A stretch of 64,000 nt of DNA from Lysobacteraceae bacterium (GTDB lineage: Bacteria > Pseudomonadota > Gammaproteobacteria > Xanthomonadales > Rhodanobacteraceae), in NCBI GenBank assembly GCA_004143945.1, contig SEHB01000001.1:434001-498000 (forward strand), read 5' to 3'. The stretch's first letter is position 1. Each line of letters starts with the position of its first letter. Below are positions 25,155 to 35,009 of this stretch, piece by piece. The notes under the pieces were generated by a model. The model was not told the origin of the DNA. It saw only the letters and a list, made by a program, of their open reading frames with translations, and made no database searches. The translations under genes were made by a program, and so were the position numbers.

Positions 25155-25751
25155 CTACTTCTGCTTCCACGCACCCGAGGCATCCTGATGATACCAGCCC
25201 GGCCGCGCCTGCTGGATCCACTGCTTCGAGAACGTTTCGCGGATCTGCGGCTCCCATTCCGGATGGCCGTTGGCGACCGCGATCTCGCGATACACGGCCT
25301 TGCGGTCGCGGTTCTCGTCGGCGACCGCCGCGTTCATCGCCGCGCGTTCGGCGAGCGGGACCGCGGCGGCGTCGCGCACGGCCACCATGCCGTCCCGGGT
25401 GAAACCGACCGCGCCGCTGTCGCAATAGCGCGCAAGCGTGCCATCGAAGCGCTGCTTCATGCGCGACTGGATCGCCTGGATCTGCGGCGTCTGGATGTTG
25501 ATGTTGGCCTGCTGCGCATGCGCGCTCGGAACGAGCAGGTCGAGCAACATCGCGCCCGGCGACCCCCCGGGCGGGGGCGATGCAGGCTCCGGCGGCGGCG
25601 TCGGGGTCGCGTCGTCGCCGAGCACCTTGTCGACGAACTGCGCGGCGGCCTGCTCGGCGGCCGCTTCGGGGAAGTAGACATTGATGGTGACGCAGGCCGC
25701 GGGCAGTGCGAGCACCGTGGCCAGCGTGATCCAGGCGATGAACGAACGCAT
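25155..25751 (-). CDS. ydbL: YdbL-family (DUF1318) envelope protein
   Basis: 198-residue exported protein. The N-terminal hydrophobic stretch ends in ALPAAC, followed by VTINVYFPEAAAEQAA, a conserved start of this family; a cysteine there might be lipidated but the box is not ideal. A Pro-rich spacer (about 55-70) precedes the DUF1318 domain (residues about 95-185) with repeated Ala-Arg-Asn and Tyr motifs. In E. coli YdbL helps assemble the YdbH-YnbE lipid bridge between membranes. It follows ydbH by 42 nt. The ATG at 25751 is chosen for the AGAGGAG site upstream; an earlier ATG at 25769 has none. Confidence 0.88.
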   Translation of the reverse strand: MRSFIAWITLATVLALPAACVTINVYFPEAAAEQAAAQFVDKVLGDDATPTPPPEPASPPPGGSPGAMLLDLLVPSAHAQQANINIQTPQIQAIQSRMKQRFDGTLARYCDSGAVGFTRDGMVAVRDAAAVPLAERAAMNAAVADENRDRKAVYREIAVANGHPEWEPQIRETFSKQWIQQARPGWYHQDASGAWKQK

Positions 25752-25793
25752 GATTGACTCCTCTGGCAATGCGGGGCGATTCGCGAGCGCGAC

Positions 25794-28577
25794 TCACTCG
25801 ACCACCGGTCCCTGCCCGCGCGTCGCCTCCTCGAGGCGGTTCACGAGCATGGGCCAGTCGACCTGGCGGCGGTGGCCGACGATGGTGATGCGCGGCACGC
25901 CGGAACCTTCGACGATAGTGTAGCCGCCACCACGTGAATCGGCGGCGGCCGGTGCCGGATCGATGCCGCCCATCAGGCAGACCTGCTCGCGCAGGCGGCA
26001 ACGCAGGCCGAGCTGCCGGTAACCGAACGTGTCGAACAGCTTCAACGCCATCGTCTGCAGGCCGCCCGACATGCCGCCGCCGATCGAGGTCAGGTCGTCG
26101 ACCGCCTTGTAGCTCATGCGTCCGCCGCCCCTGGTGCGCAACCATGCGTCGAACGCGACCGGGCTCCAGTCGACGAGTCGCAGCCCGTTGATCGTGCCGA
26201 ACAGTCGGCCGCTCATGCCGCCGAACGAGAACGCGCTCGTGACCTGCTCGAGATCGAGGTTCTCGAAATGGATGTTCGCGCCGAGCGACGGCGCGACACC
26301 GAACGGCCGCTCGAGCACCAGGCTGTTGAGGCCGAGGTGGCCATCGAACACGTAGAGGTCGAGGCCGCCATGCAGCGCGATCGTGTCGCCGCTGAATTCG
26401 ACTTCGGGAATGCCCCCGGAAAGCTTGCCGGGAAACACCGGCCAGCCGAGCACCGCGGACAATTGCGGCATCTCGATGCCGCCGAGCGACACCGAAGCCG
26501 TGTAGCGTTCGCCGAGCGACGAGCCCGGCTGCATCGAGAGGCGCTCGAGCTCGAGCTCGCCGCCGAGCACGTCGATCGCGATCCCCTGCGCGAGCGTGAT
26601 GTTGCCGCCGATCGATTGCAGGCGCGCCTGCGCGCCGCCGAACGGAATGCCGAACAACGCACCGGAGCGCCACGCGAGCGTCGTCGGCGGGCGCCCCGAA
26701 GCGCCTTCCCAGTCGATGCCGCCTTCGACGCCGCTGAACGACCAGGTCCCGCCCGAAGCAGTGATGCCGAGGTCGTGCGCATCGAACGCGAGCCGGTGCA
26801 GGCCCTCGTGGTCGAACTCGAGCTGCCCCGACAGCGCGCCATCGGCGACCAGCCCGGCCTGTCCTTTCGCAGCGAGCCAGCTGCGCGCGTAGCGCTCCAC
26901 CGCGCTGGACAGGCGCGCTTCGCGCAGGTCGATGCGCAGCGCGCGCAAGGGCGACTCTGCGGCAGGATCGACGCGTGCGCTCGCTTCGAAGTCGAGTGTG
27001 CCCGCATCGCGCCAGCCGAGGCGTTGGACCTCCCACGTCGCGTCCGCGCGCCACGCATCGAGTTCGACGTCGATGCCCGCTTGAGGCAGCTTGACGTAGA
27101 CCGCACCCGCGAGCGCCTCGCCACCGAGCAGCCGCGCGCTCGCGCGCAGGCGCGGCTGCGCGCTCGTGCCGGAGATGCGAAGCTGGCCGCGCGCAGCGAG
27201 GCCGGCGGCCGCGACGGTTCCATCGGCGCTGTCGTATCCGATATGGTCGAGCGCGAAGTCGGTCACGAAGCGGTCGGCTTCCGCTTCGGCGAACGGATTC
27301 AGCATGCTGCGCGCCAGATGCAGGTTTCCGCCGAGCAGCTTCGCATGCAGGTCGCCGATCAGGTGCAGCGCACCTGCGCGCGACTGCCAGCGCGCAACCA
27401 CCGCGGGCAATTCGATCGCCCCGAGACGCCCGCGCTTCCACGCGAACGCCTGCGCGGGCCGTTCGCCCCCGGCCGCCCAGTCGATGCCGCCGCGGACGCC
27501 TTCGAGCGCGAGCCCGCTCGCACGTTCGCGCACGTCGAGGCGCGCGGTTTCGAACGCCACGCGCTGCACGGTGCCGCCCTCGCCCACTTCGAGCGTCGCC
27601 GCGAGCGTGCCGTCCAGCGACAGTCCTCCGAGCCCCTGCTGCGCGAGCAGGCCTGCGGCGTAGCGATCGATCGCGGCGGGCAGCACCGCCGAGTCCACGC
27701 GCGCCTGGAGGCGGCGCAACGGTGCGAGCTCGGCGGGCTGCAGTTCGAACGCGGCCTCGAATTCGAGCGTGCCGGCGTCGCGCCAGCCCAGGCGGTCCAC
27801 CTCGACGCGCCCGTCATCGTGCAGCCGCATGGCGAGCGTCGCATCGACAGGCTCCGGCGGCAGCGCGACGCGAAGGTTGCCCGCGTGCACCTCGCCCTCG
27901 TCGAGCTTCGCGATCGCGTCGACCTGCCATCGCCGATCGAGCGGGCGCGCCGTGAGTTCGCCGGCGACATCCACGCCCGCGGCCGAGGTGGCGCCGTCGC
28001 GCGTGTTGAGCGCGAGACCCTGCACCGCGAACCGCGCGGCGAGCGACGCGTCCGCCGTGCGCGTCGCATGCAGCTCGAACACGCCGCCGCGCACTTCGCC
28101 CGCGGGCCACCATGCGTCGAGCACGCGCGCGACCCATGCAGCCGGCAGCGCGCGCGCATCGACCGTGGTCGGGGCTCCCGCCGCAAGCGGCAACGAAATG
28201 CCGACGCGCACCTCGTCCCGGCGCAGCTCGATCGACAGACGCCCCCGATCGAGGCTGGCTGCGAGCTCGACCGATCCACCGTCGAAGCGAAGCGGGCCCG
28301 CGCAGGTGCGAGCGCCACCTGCTGCGCGCAGCTCGCATGCCCACTCGAGTTCGCCATCGAGCTGCAACGGCGGCACCTGGAGGCGCTTCGCCGACAGCTG
28401 CAGGCGCGACGCATCCGGCCGCTCGACGAGCTCGATCCGCAACTCGCGTGCGTGCACGCGCGCATCGTCGAGACGTTGCGCTTCGAGCTTCAGGCTGCGC
28501 GCCGGCGCGTCGCTGGATGCCGTCGCGAGCAGCAGCAGCGCGAGCCAGGCTGGAGCACGTGGAAAACGGGGTCGCAT
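25794..28577 (-). CDS. ydbH: YdbH family AsmA-like intermembrane lipid-transport protein
   Basis: 927-residue AsmA-like protein. A short N-terminal hydrophobic anchor (WLALLLLATASS) precedes long beta-rich repeats. The pattern WRDAGTLEFEA recurs (about 260 and 560), consistent with a repeating-groove bridge; the C-terminal half has GSGVPRITIVGHRRQVDWP. YdbH, TamB and YhdP together are needed for phospholipid transport to the outer membrane in E. coli. The usual partner lipoprotein gene ynbE is not found between ydbH and ydbL. It is divergent from a receiver-Hpt gene with about 42 nt between them. Confidence 0.87.
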   Translation of the reverse strand: MRPRFPRAPAWLALLLLATASSDAPARSLKLEAQRLDDARVHARELRIELVERPDASRLQLSAKRLQVPPLQLDGELEWACELRAAGGARTCAGPLRFDGGSVELAASLDRGRLSIELRRDEVRVGISLPLAAGAPTTVDARALPAAWVARVLDAWWPAGEVRGGVFELHATRTADASLAARFAVQGLALNTRDGATSAAGVDVAGELTARPLDRRWQVDAIAKLDEGEVHAGNLRVALPPEPVDATLAMRLHDDGRVEVDRLGWRDAGTLEFEAAFELQPAELAPLRRLQARVDSAVLPAAIDRYAAGLLAQQGLGGLSLDGTLAATLEVGEGGTVQRVAFETARLDVRERASGLALEGVRGGIDWAAGGERPAQAFAWKRGRLGAIELPAVVARWQSRAGALHLIGDLHAKLLGGNLHLARSMLNPFAEAEADRFVTDFALDHIGYDSADGTVAAAGLAARGQLRISGTSAQPRLRASARLLGGEALAGAVYVKLPQAGIDVELDAWRADATWEVQRLGWRDAGTLDFEASARVDPAAESPLRALRIDLREARLSSAVERYARSWLAAKGQAGLVADGALSGQLEFDHEGLHRLAFDAHDLGITASGGTWSFSGVEGGIDWEGASGRPPTTLAWRSGALFGIPFGGAQARLQSIGGNITLAQGIAIDVLGGELELERLSMQPGSSLGERYTASVSLGGIEMPQLSAVLGWPVFPGKLSGGIPEVEFSGDTIALHGGLDLYVFDGHLGLNSLVLERPFGVAPSLGANIHFENLDLEQVTSAFSFGGMSGRLFGTINGLRLVDWSPVAFDAWLRTRGGGRMSYKAVDDLTSIGGGMSGGLQTMALKLFDTFGYRQLGLRCRLREQVCLMGGIDPAPAAADSRGGGYTIVEGSGVPRITIVGHRRQVDWPMLVNRLEEATRGQGPVVE

Positions 28578-28619
28578 CGGCTTCCATTGTGCCAGCCGAC
28601 GGCGGCATCATGCGCGACC

Positions 28620-29324
28620 ATGCCGCGCATCCTCGTCGCCGACGACAACCCGCTCAGCCTGCGTTACCTCGTCGCCGCGCTCGCGCGGCCCGGCGTGGAA
28701 TGCAGCGAGGCCGCCGACGGCGATGCCGCGGTCGAGCTCGCGAGCGCACGTCGCCACGACCTGCTGCTGCTCGACGCGCGCATGCCGGGATGTGGCGGCG
28801 CCGAGGCGCTCGCGCGGATCCGCTCGCGCGCCGGGCCCTCGCGCGGCGCGCCCGCGATCGCGACGACCGCGGACGACGAGGCCGCGACCCACGAGGCGCT
28901 GCTCGCGAGCGGCTTCTCCAGGGTGCTCGTCAAACCGGTCGGGGCCGACGTGCTCGCCGGGATCGTCTCGCGCGCGCTGCCGCCGGGAGTCGCGGAGCCG
29001 GCGCCAACCTGGGTCGACGACGCGCAGGCGCTGCGCGCGGCCGGAGGCGACGCGACGATCGTCACCGCGCTGCGCGGGCTGCTCGCGCAGGAACTCGTGG
29101 CGTTGCCGGAGGAATTGCAGCGCTACGCACGCGCAGCGGACGCCCGCGCGCTCGACGAGCGATTGCACCGCCTCGACGCGTCCGCCGGCATCTGCGGCGT
29201 ACCGTTGCTGCGCGAGGCGAGCACGCGTGTGCGTGCGGCACTCGCCGCGTCCGGTTGGCCGGACGCCGAGATCGCAGCGCTGCTTGCCACGGCGCACCGA
29301 CTGCAGCGCATGCTCGCGCCTTGA
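28620..29324 (+). CDS. Response-regulator receiver fused to Hpt-like domain
   Basis: 234-residue signalling protein without a DNA-binding domain. Residues 1-120 form a receiver with D8/D9, phospho-acceptor D52 (LLLLDARMPG) and the conserved Lys in VLVKPV. The C-terminal half is helical and holds LHRLDASAGICG, which resembles the histidine-phosphotransfer motif with its histidine. Such proteins pass phosphate within a phosphorelay with a hybrid sensor kinase, which is not in the window. The ATG at 28620 starts directly with the receiver; an in-frame open region upstream is the shadow of ydbH. Confidence 0.8.
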   Translation: MPRILVADDNPLSLRYLVAALARPGVECSEAADGDAAVELASARRHDLLLLDARMPGCGGAEALARIRSRAGPSRGAPAIATTADDEAATHEALLASGFSRVLVKPVGADVLAGIVSRALPPGVAEPAPTWVDDAQALRAAGGDATIVTALRGLLAQELVALPEELQRYARAADARALDERLHRLDASAGICGVPLLREASTRVRAALAASGWPDAEIAALLATAHRLQRMLAP

Positions 29325-29357
29325 GCGCCGTGCGCGGATGCGGGACCGTGAGCGATG

Positions 29358-30071
29358 TCAGCGCCGCGGATCGGCCGGCGTGCCGGTTCCCATCTTCCAT
29401 GCGTTGAGCTCGCCGCCGACGAGGTGGCGAACCGTCGCGCGCATCATCCTGCGCAGTTCGGCCAGCTGCGACGGCGAAGGCTGCCGGTCCAGCGCGAGTG
29501 CACGCAGCGCAGCGCCCGAAATGCGCAATGCGGGGCCTTCGGCCCGCCACGGACGCGGTCCTTCCGCCGGGTCGTACGCGTAGTCGACGTCATCCTCGAC
29601 GGCCGCGCCGTCCATGCATTGCAGGAGCGCCAGCGCATAGCCGAGGTCGGCGAGGAAGTCGCGTTCGAAGCGGCGCAGGGTCCACGCCGCGTCGTCGTCC
29701 CACGCGAGGCGCGCGAGGCATTGCGCGTAGGCCGCGAATCCTCCCGCGTGCGGGTCGCCGCGCCCGGACAGGCGCAGCACGAGTTCGTTGGCGTAGAGCG
29801 CGGGCAGCAAGGCGCCGCCCGCGAGCGGCAGCGGCGCGCCCGCCGCATCGGCGCCGACCAGGGTGCCGAGCTCGCCGCGTTGGACCCAGTCCAGCAGCAG
29901 CGGCTGCAACGGCTGCAGCAGGCCGCGTGGCAGACGGCTGCGCTCGCGCCTGACCCCGCGCGCGACGAGCCCGATGCGACCGTGGTCGCGCGTGAATGCC
30001 TCGAGCAGCAGCGAGGTCTCGCGATACGGACGCGCGTGCAGGATGAAGGCGGGTTGCTGGTCGATGCGCAC
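29358..30071 (-). CDS. recO: DNA repair protein RecO
   Basis: 237-residue recombination mediator that loads RecA on gapped DNA with RecR. The N-terminal OB fold begins QPAFILHARPYRETSLLLEAFT and contains GLVARGVRRERSRLP, the family hallmark; the C-terminal helical domain follows (DFLADLGYALAL). Zinc-binding cysteines are absent, as in E. coli. It ends the leftward cluster from lepA and lies 74 nt beyond era. Confidence 0.95.
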   Translation of the reverse strand: MRIDQQPAFILHARPYRETSLLLEAFTRDHGRIGLVARGVRRERSRLPRGLLQPLQPLLLDWVQRGELGTLVGADAAGAPLPLAGGALLPALYANELVLRLSGRGDPHAGGFAAYAQCLARLAWDDDAAWTLRRFERDFLADLGYALALLQCMDGAAVEDDVDYAYDPAEGPRPWRAEGPALRISGAALRALALDRQPSPSQLAELRRMMRATVRHLVGGELNAWKMGTGTPADPRR

Positions 30072-30144
30072 TCGGGCGGGGGCAGGCGTTGCAGGCGGAA
30101 GTCGGGAGCCTACGCCCGCGGCACGCGGCCGAGGCGGCCCGGGC

Positions 30145-31050
30145 TCATTCCGAGTAGCCGAACTGCCTCAGCGCGGCCTGGTCGTCGCTCCAGGATTCGC
30201 GCACGCGCACCCACAGTTCGAGGAACACGCGCCGGCCGAGCATCTGCTCCATCGCGCGACGCGCTGCACTCCCGATCTTCTTGAGCTGCGCGCCACCGGC
30301 GCCGATCACGATGCTCTTCTGCCCGTCCCGCTCGACCCAGATCACCGCGCCGATGCGCGTGATCGTCGGCTCGTCGACGTAGCGCTCGATCTCGACCGCG
30401 GTCGCGTACGGCAGTTCCTCGCCGAGCTGCCGCATGAGCTGCTCGCGCACGAATTCCGCGACGAGGAAGCGCTCGCTGCGATCGGTGTACTCGTCTTCGC
30501 CGAACTGCGCCGGACCTTCGGGCAGGTGGCGCACGACGTCGTCGAGCAGGGCCTGCACGCCATCGCCGCGGCGCGCGGCGATGAAATGCACCGCGGCGTA
30601 GGCGTGTTCCTGCATCATCGACTGCGCGAACGCGAGCAGCACCGACTTGTCCGGCAGGCGGTCGACCTTGTTCACGGCGAGGATGCACGGCGCACTCTGC
30701 GTGGCGATCAGTCGTCGCACCGCTTCGTCTTCGGCGTGCCGGCGGATCCCGTCCACGACGTGCACGAGCAGGTCAGCCTCTTCAGGTACCTGGCGCGCGA
30801 CGCGGTTGAGCTGCCGGTTGAGCGCGCGCTTGCCGCCCTCGTGCAACCCCGGCGTGTCGAGGAATGCGACCTGTGCACCGGGACGCGTGACGACGCCGAG
30901 GATGCGATGACGCGTGGTCTGCGGCTTCGGCGTCACGATGCTGAGGCGCGTGCCGAGCAGCGCATTGAGCAGGGTCGACTTGCCGACGTTCGGGCGACCG
31001 ACGATCGCGACCGTGCCGTAGCGATGGCTCGTGGAGGATTCAATCGGCAT
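30145..31050 (-). CDS. era: GTPase Era
   Basis: 301-residue ribosome-assembly GTPase that binds the 3' end of 16S rRNA. G-motifs: GRPNVGKST (18-26), PQTTRHRILG (switch), DTPGLHEG and NKVD; a C-terminal KH domain (EKSIVIGAGGAQLKKIG pattern) binds RNA. It starts 11 nt inside the rnc coding region, the standard rnc-era overlap. The ATG at 31050 matches E. coli in length. Confidence 0.97.
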   Translation of the reverse strand: MPIESSTSHRYGTVAIVGRPNVGKSTLLNALLGTRLSIVTPKPQTTRHRILGVVTRPGAQVAFLDTPGLHEGGKRALNRQLNRVARQVPEEADLLVHVVDGIRRHAEDEAVRRLIATQSAPCILAVNKVDRLPDKSVLLAFAQSMMQEHAYAAVHFIAARRGDGVQALLDDVVRHLPEGPAQFGEDEYTDRSERFLVAEFVREQLMRQLGEELPYATAVEIERYVDEPTITRIGAVIWVERDGQKSIVIGAGGAQLKKIGSAARRAMEQMLGRRVFLELWVRVRESWSDDQAALRQFGYSE

Positions 31051-31708
31051 CGGTTGCTCCCGCGAGGCGTTCCAGTACCTGCGCCGCTGCGGACTGCTCG
31101 GCCGCGCGCCGGCTGCCGGCCGAACCGGCCGCGGTCAATGGCGGCTGGCCTGCGCTGCAGGTCACGTCGAAGCAGCGCGCATGGTCTTCGCCGTGCGTGG
31201 CGACGAGTTCGTAGACCGGCAACGGCAGGTTGCGCGCCTGCACGTACTCCTGCAAGCGCGTCTTGGCGTCCTTCGGCGTATGCGCGGCGCCGCGCACGCG
31301 ATCGATGAACAGGCCGCGCACGAGCTCGCGGCAGTCGTGCCAGCCGGCGTCGAGGTAGACCGCCGCGACGAGCGCCTCGAACGCATCGGCGAGAATCGAG
31401 TCACGGCGGAAGCCGCCGCTCTTGAGTTCGCCCTGCCCGAGGTGCAGGCGATCGCCGAGTTCGGCGTCGCGCGCGATCAGCGCGAGCGCGCTGCCGTTCA
31501 CGAGTGCCGCGCGCAGGCGCGTCATCTCGCCTTCGTCGGCGCGCGGCAGGCATTCGTAGATCAGCTCGGCGACGAACAGGTTGACCAGCGCGTCACCGAG
31601 GAACTCCAGCCTTTCATTGTTCTCGTGACTGGCGCTGCGGTGGGTAAGCGCCTGCGCGAGCAGGCGCTGGTCCCGGAACGCATGTCCGAGGACGACCTCG
31701 TCACTCAC
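31040..31708 (-). CDS. rnc: Ribonuclease III
   Basis: 222-residue double-strand-specific RNase that processes pre-rRNA and some mRNAs. The catalytic signature NERLEFLGDALVN contains the metal-binding residues, with a second acidic site DAFEALVAAVYLDAG, and the C-terminal double-stranded RNA-binding domain ends GSRRAAEQSAAAQVLERL. It overlaps the DUF4845 stop by eight bases and era by 11, so the three form a coupled cluster. Confidence 0.97.
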   Translation of the reverse strand: MSDEVVLGHAFRDQRLLAQALTHRSASHENNERLEFLGDALVNLFVAELIYECLPRADEGEMTRLRAALVNGSALALIARDAELGDRLHLGQGELKSGGFRRDSILADAFEALVAAVYLDAGWHDCRELVRGLFIDRVRGAAHTPKDAKTRLQEYVQARNLPLPVYELVATHGEDHARCFDVTCSAGQPPLTAAGSAGSRRAAEQSAAAQVLERLAGATDAD

Positions 31709-32087
31709 CGGCGCCCGAGAGGTTCAGTGACTTGTCGAATTTGCCGACGAGGTCGATGTTGTAGAGGAACGGCACGCGCTTCTCGTATGCGATGCGCAGG
31801 GTGGCGGCGCCGCCCTCGCGCTTGAGCGAGATCGACTGCGGCGTGACGCTCGTCTCGTCGACGTACTGGGTGTTGAACTTGAGGCTGAGCTGGGCGCGGA
31901 CTTCCGGCAGGGACTTCTGCGCCGCGCCGGGTTCCTGGCGCAATTGCTCCATCGCCTTGAGCACGCCGAAATACTCGACGTACATCGGCACCAGGCGCAT
32001 CGCGAGGTAGGCGAAGAAGCCGAGCACGCCGAGCAGCAGCACGAATCCGATCAGGGTAATGCCTTTGACCTGGTGGCGCGTTCTCAT
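31701..32087 (-). CDS. DUF4845 membrane protein
   Basis: 128-residue protein of unknown function. One transmembrane helix near the start (ITLIGFVLLLGVLGFFAYLA) resembles a pilin-like N-terminus, followed by a small soluble domain with LPEVRAQLSLKFNTQYV and FLYNIDLVGKFD. It is conserved between lepB and rnc in many gammaproteobacteria, which suggests a link to signal-peptide processing or ribosome maturation but proves neither. The ATG at 32087 is preferred because GGAGG lies seven bases upstream; a TTG at 32093 would add two residues. Confidence 0.85.
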   Translation of the reverse strand: MRTRHQVKGITLIGFVLLLGVLGFFAYLAMRLVPMYVEYFGVLKAMEQLRQEPGAAQKSLPEVRAQLSLKFNTQYVDETSVTPQSISLKREGGAATLRIAYEKRVPFLYNIDLVGKFDKSLNLSGAGE

Positions 32088-32126
32088 CTGCAATCCTCCC
32101 CGTTGATGGGCCGATCCGGACGGTCG

Positions 32127-32960
32127 TCAGCGGATGACCGTACCGATGCGGCTGAAGTCTATGCCGTTGTGCCAGTTCATCCAGATCACGAACGCCCTGC
32201 CGACCAGGTTCTGTTCCGGCACGAAACCCCAGAACCGGCTGTCCGCGCTGCTGTCGCGATTGTCCCCCATCGCGAAGTAGTGTCCCTCGGGGACCTTCCA
32301 GCTGCCTTCATGGCCGATCCAGGCGTTGGGGATCTCGAGGATGCGGTGCTCGACCTCGCCGAGCTTCTCGTTCAGCACGCGGGCGCTTCCGAGGTTGCGC
32401 CCGGGCTCGGACGGGCCGACATAATTGCCGAGATCGGTCTCCGCGACTTCGACGCCGTTCACGAACAGCGTCTTGTTGCGGTAGGTGATCTCGTCGCCCG
32501 GCAGGCCGATCACGCGCTTGATGTAGTCCTCCTTCGGGTTCTGCGGGTAGCGGAACACGAACACGTCGCCGCGCTCGGGCTCCCCGACATCGAGGATCTT
32601 CCGGTCCAGGACCGGCAGGCGCAAGCCGTAGGCGAACTTGTTGACGAGGATGAAGTCGCCGACCAGCAGGGTCGGCATCATCGAGCCGGACGGGATCTTG
32701 AACGGCTCGGCGATGAACGAGCGGAACAGCAGGATCAGCAGCAGCACCGGGAAGAACGAGCGCGCGTACTCGACGGCGGCCGGCTCCTGCAGCGCGGTAC
32801 GCGCGCGCGCCTCGCGCTCTTCCTGGGTCAGCGCGGTCATCGCCTCCAGCGCGCGCGCGCGCCGTCGCCGCCCCGGCGCGAGCACCAGGCGGTCGAGCAG
32901 CCACACCACGCCCGAAGCCGCGGTCAGCACCACCAGCAACAATGCGAAATCGAAATCCAT
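32127..32960 (-). CDS. lepB: Signal peptidase I
   Basis: 277-residue membrane protease that removes Sec and Tat signal peptides. Two transmembrane segments (about 6-25 and 69-84) flank a short basic cytoplasmic loop. The catalytic Ser is S93 in IPSGSMMPTL and the general-base Lys lies in EDYIKRVIGLPGD; GDNRDSSADSRFWG is the third conserved box. A GAGGAG site precedes the ATG at 32960. It follows lepA across a palindromic repeat of about 100 nt. Confidence 0.96.
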   Translation of the reverse strand: MDFDFALLLVVLTAASGVVWLLDRLVLAPGRRRRARALEAMTALTQEEREARARTALQEPAAVEYARSFFPVLLLILLFRSFIAEPFKIPSGSMMPTLLVGDFILVNKFAYGLRLPVLDRKILDVGEPERGDVFVFRYPQNPKEDYIKRVIGLPGDEITYRNKTLFVNGVEVAETDLGNYVGPSEPGRNLGSARVLNEKLGEVEHRILEIPNAWIGHEGSWKVPEGHYFAMGDNRDSSADSRFWGFVPEQNLVGRAFVIWMNWHNGIDFSRIGTVIR

Positions 32961-32977
32961 CGGGGCTCCTCGGGAGC

Positions 32978-33061
32978 CGGGAATCGGGAACGGTGAATGG
33001 AGAATGGTTTGAAGCCCACAGCCTTCTTGACCATTCCCTGTTCCCTGTTCCCGATTCCCCG
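32978..33061 (-). repeat. GGGAAT-type palindromic repeat between lepA and lepB
   Basis: Inverted arms at 32978-33007 and 33031-33060 match at about 24 of 30 positions around a 23-nt loop. The arms contain short internal repeats of GGGAAT/GGGAAC and GGTGAATGG. Repeats of this type are scattered in xanthomonad genomes. It lies inside the lepA-lepB transcript and could form a stable hairpin that affects mRNA stability or lepB expression. Confidence 0.75.
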
Positions 33062-34855
<1,794 letters not shown>

Positions 34856-34975
34856 TCGGTCCTGCGGCGGTGCGGGCGAGCGGTCGGCACAAGAGCCGGA
34901 TTATCGCAGAATCACGTTCCCTTGGGCGGCGCCCGCCGGGGACGCCGCAGCCGCTCGATCAGCGTCGCTCGGGCC

Positions 34976-35002
34976 GGGGCGGCGCCTCGGCGGCGCCGCC
35001 CC
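34976..35002 (-). terminator. Perfect 11-bp hairpin downstream of mucD
   Basis: GGGGCGGCGCC and GGCGCCGCCCC pair perfectly around TCGGC, eight bases after the mucD stop. No T-run follows on the minus strand, so it may be a Rho-independent terminator with weak release or a stabilising 3' hairpin for mucD. Confidence 0.45.
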
Positions 35003-35009
35003 GCATGCC

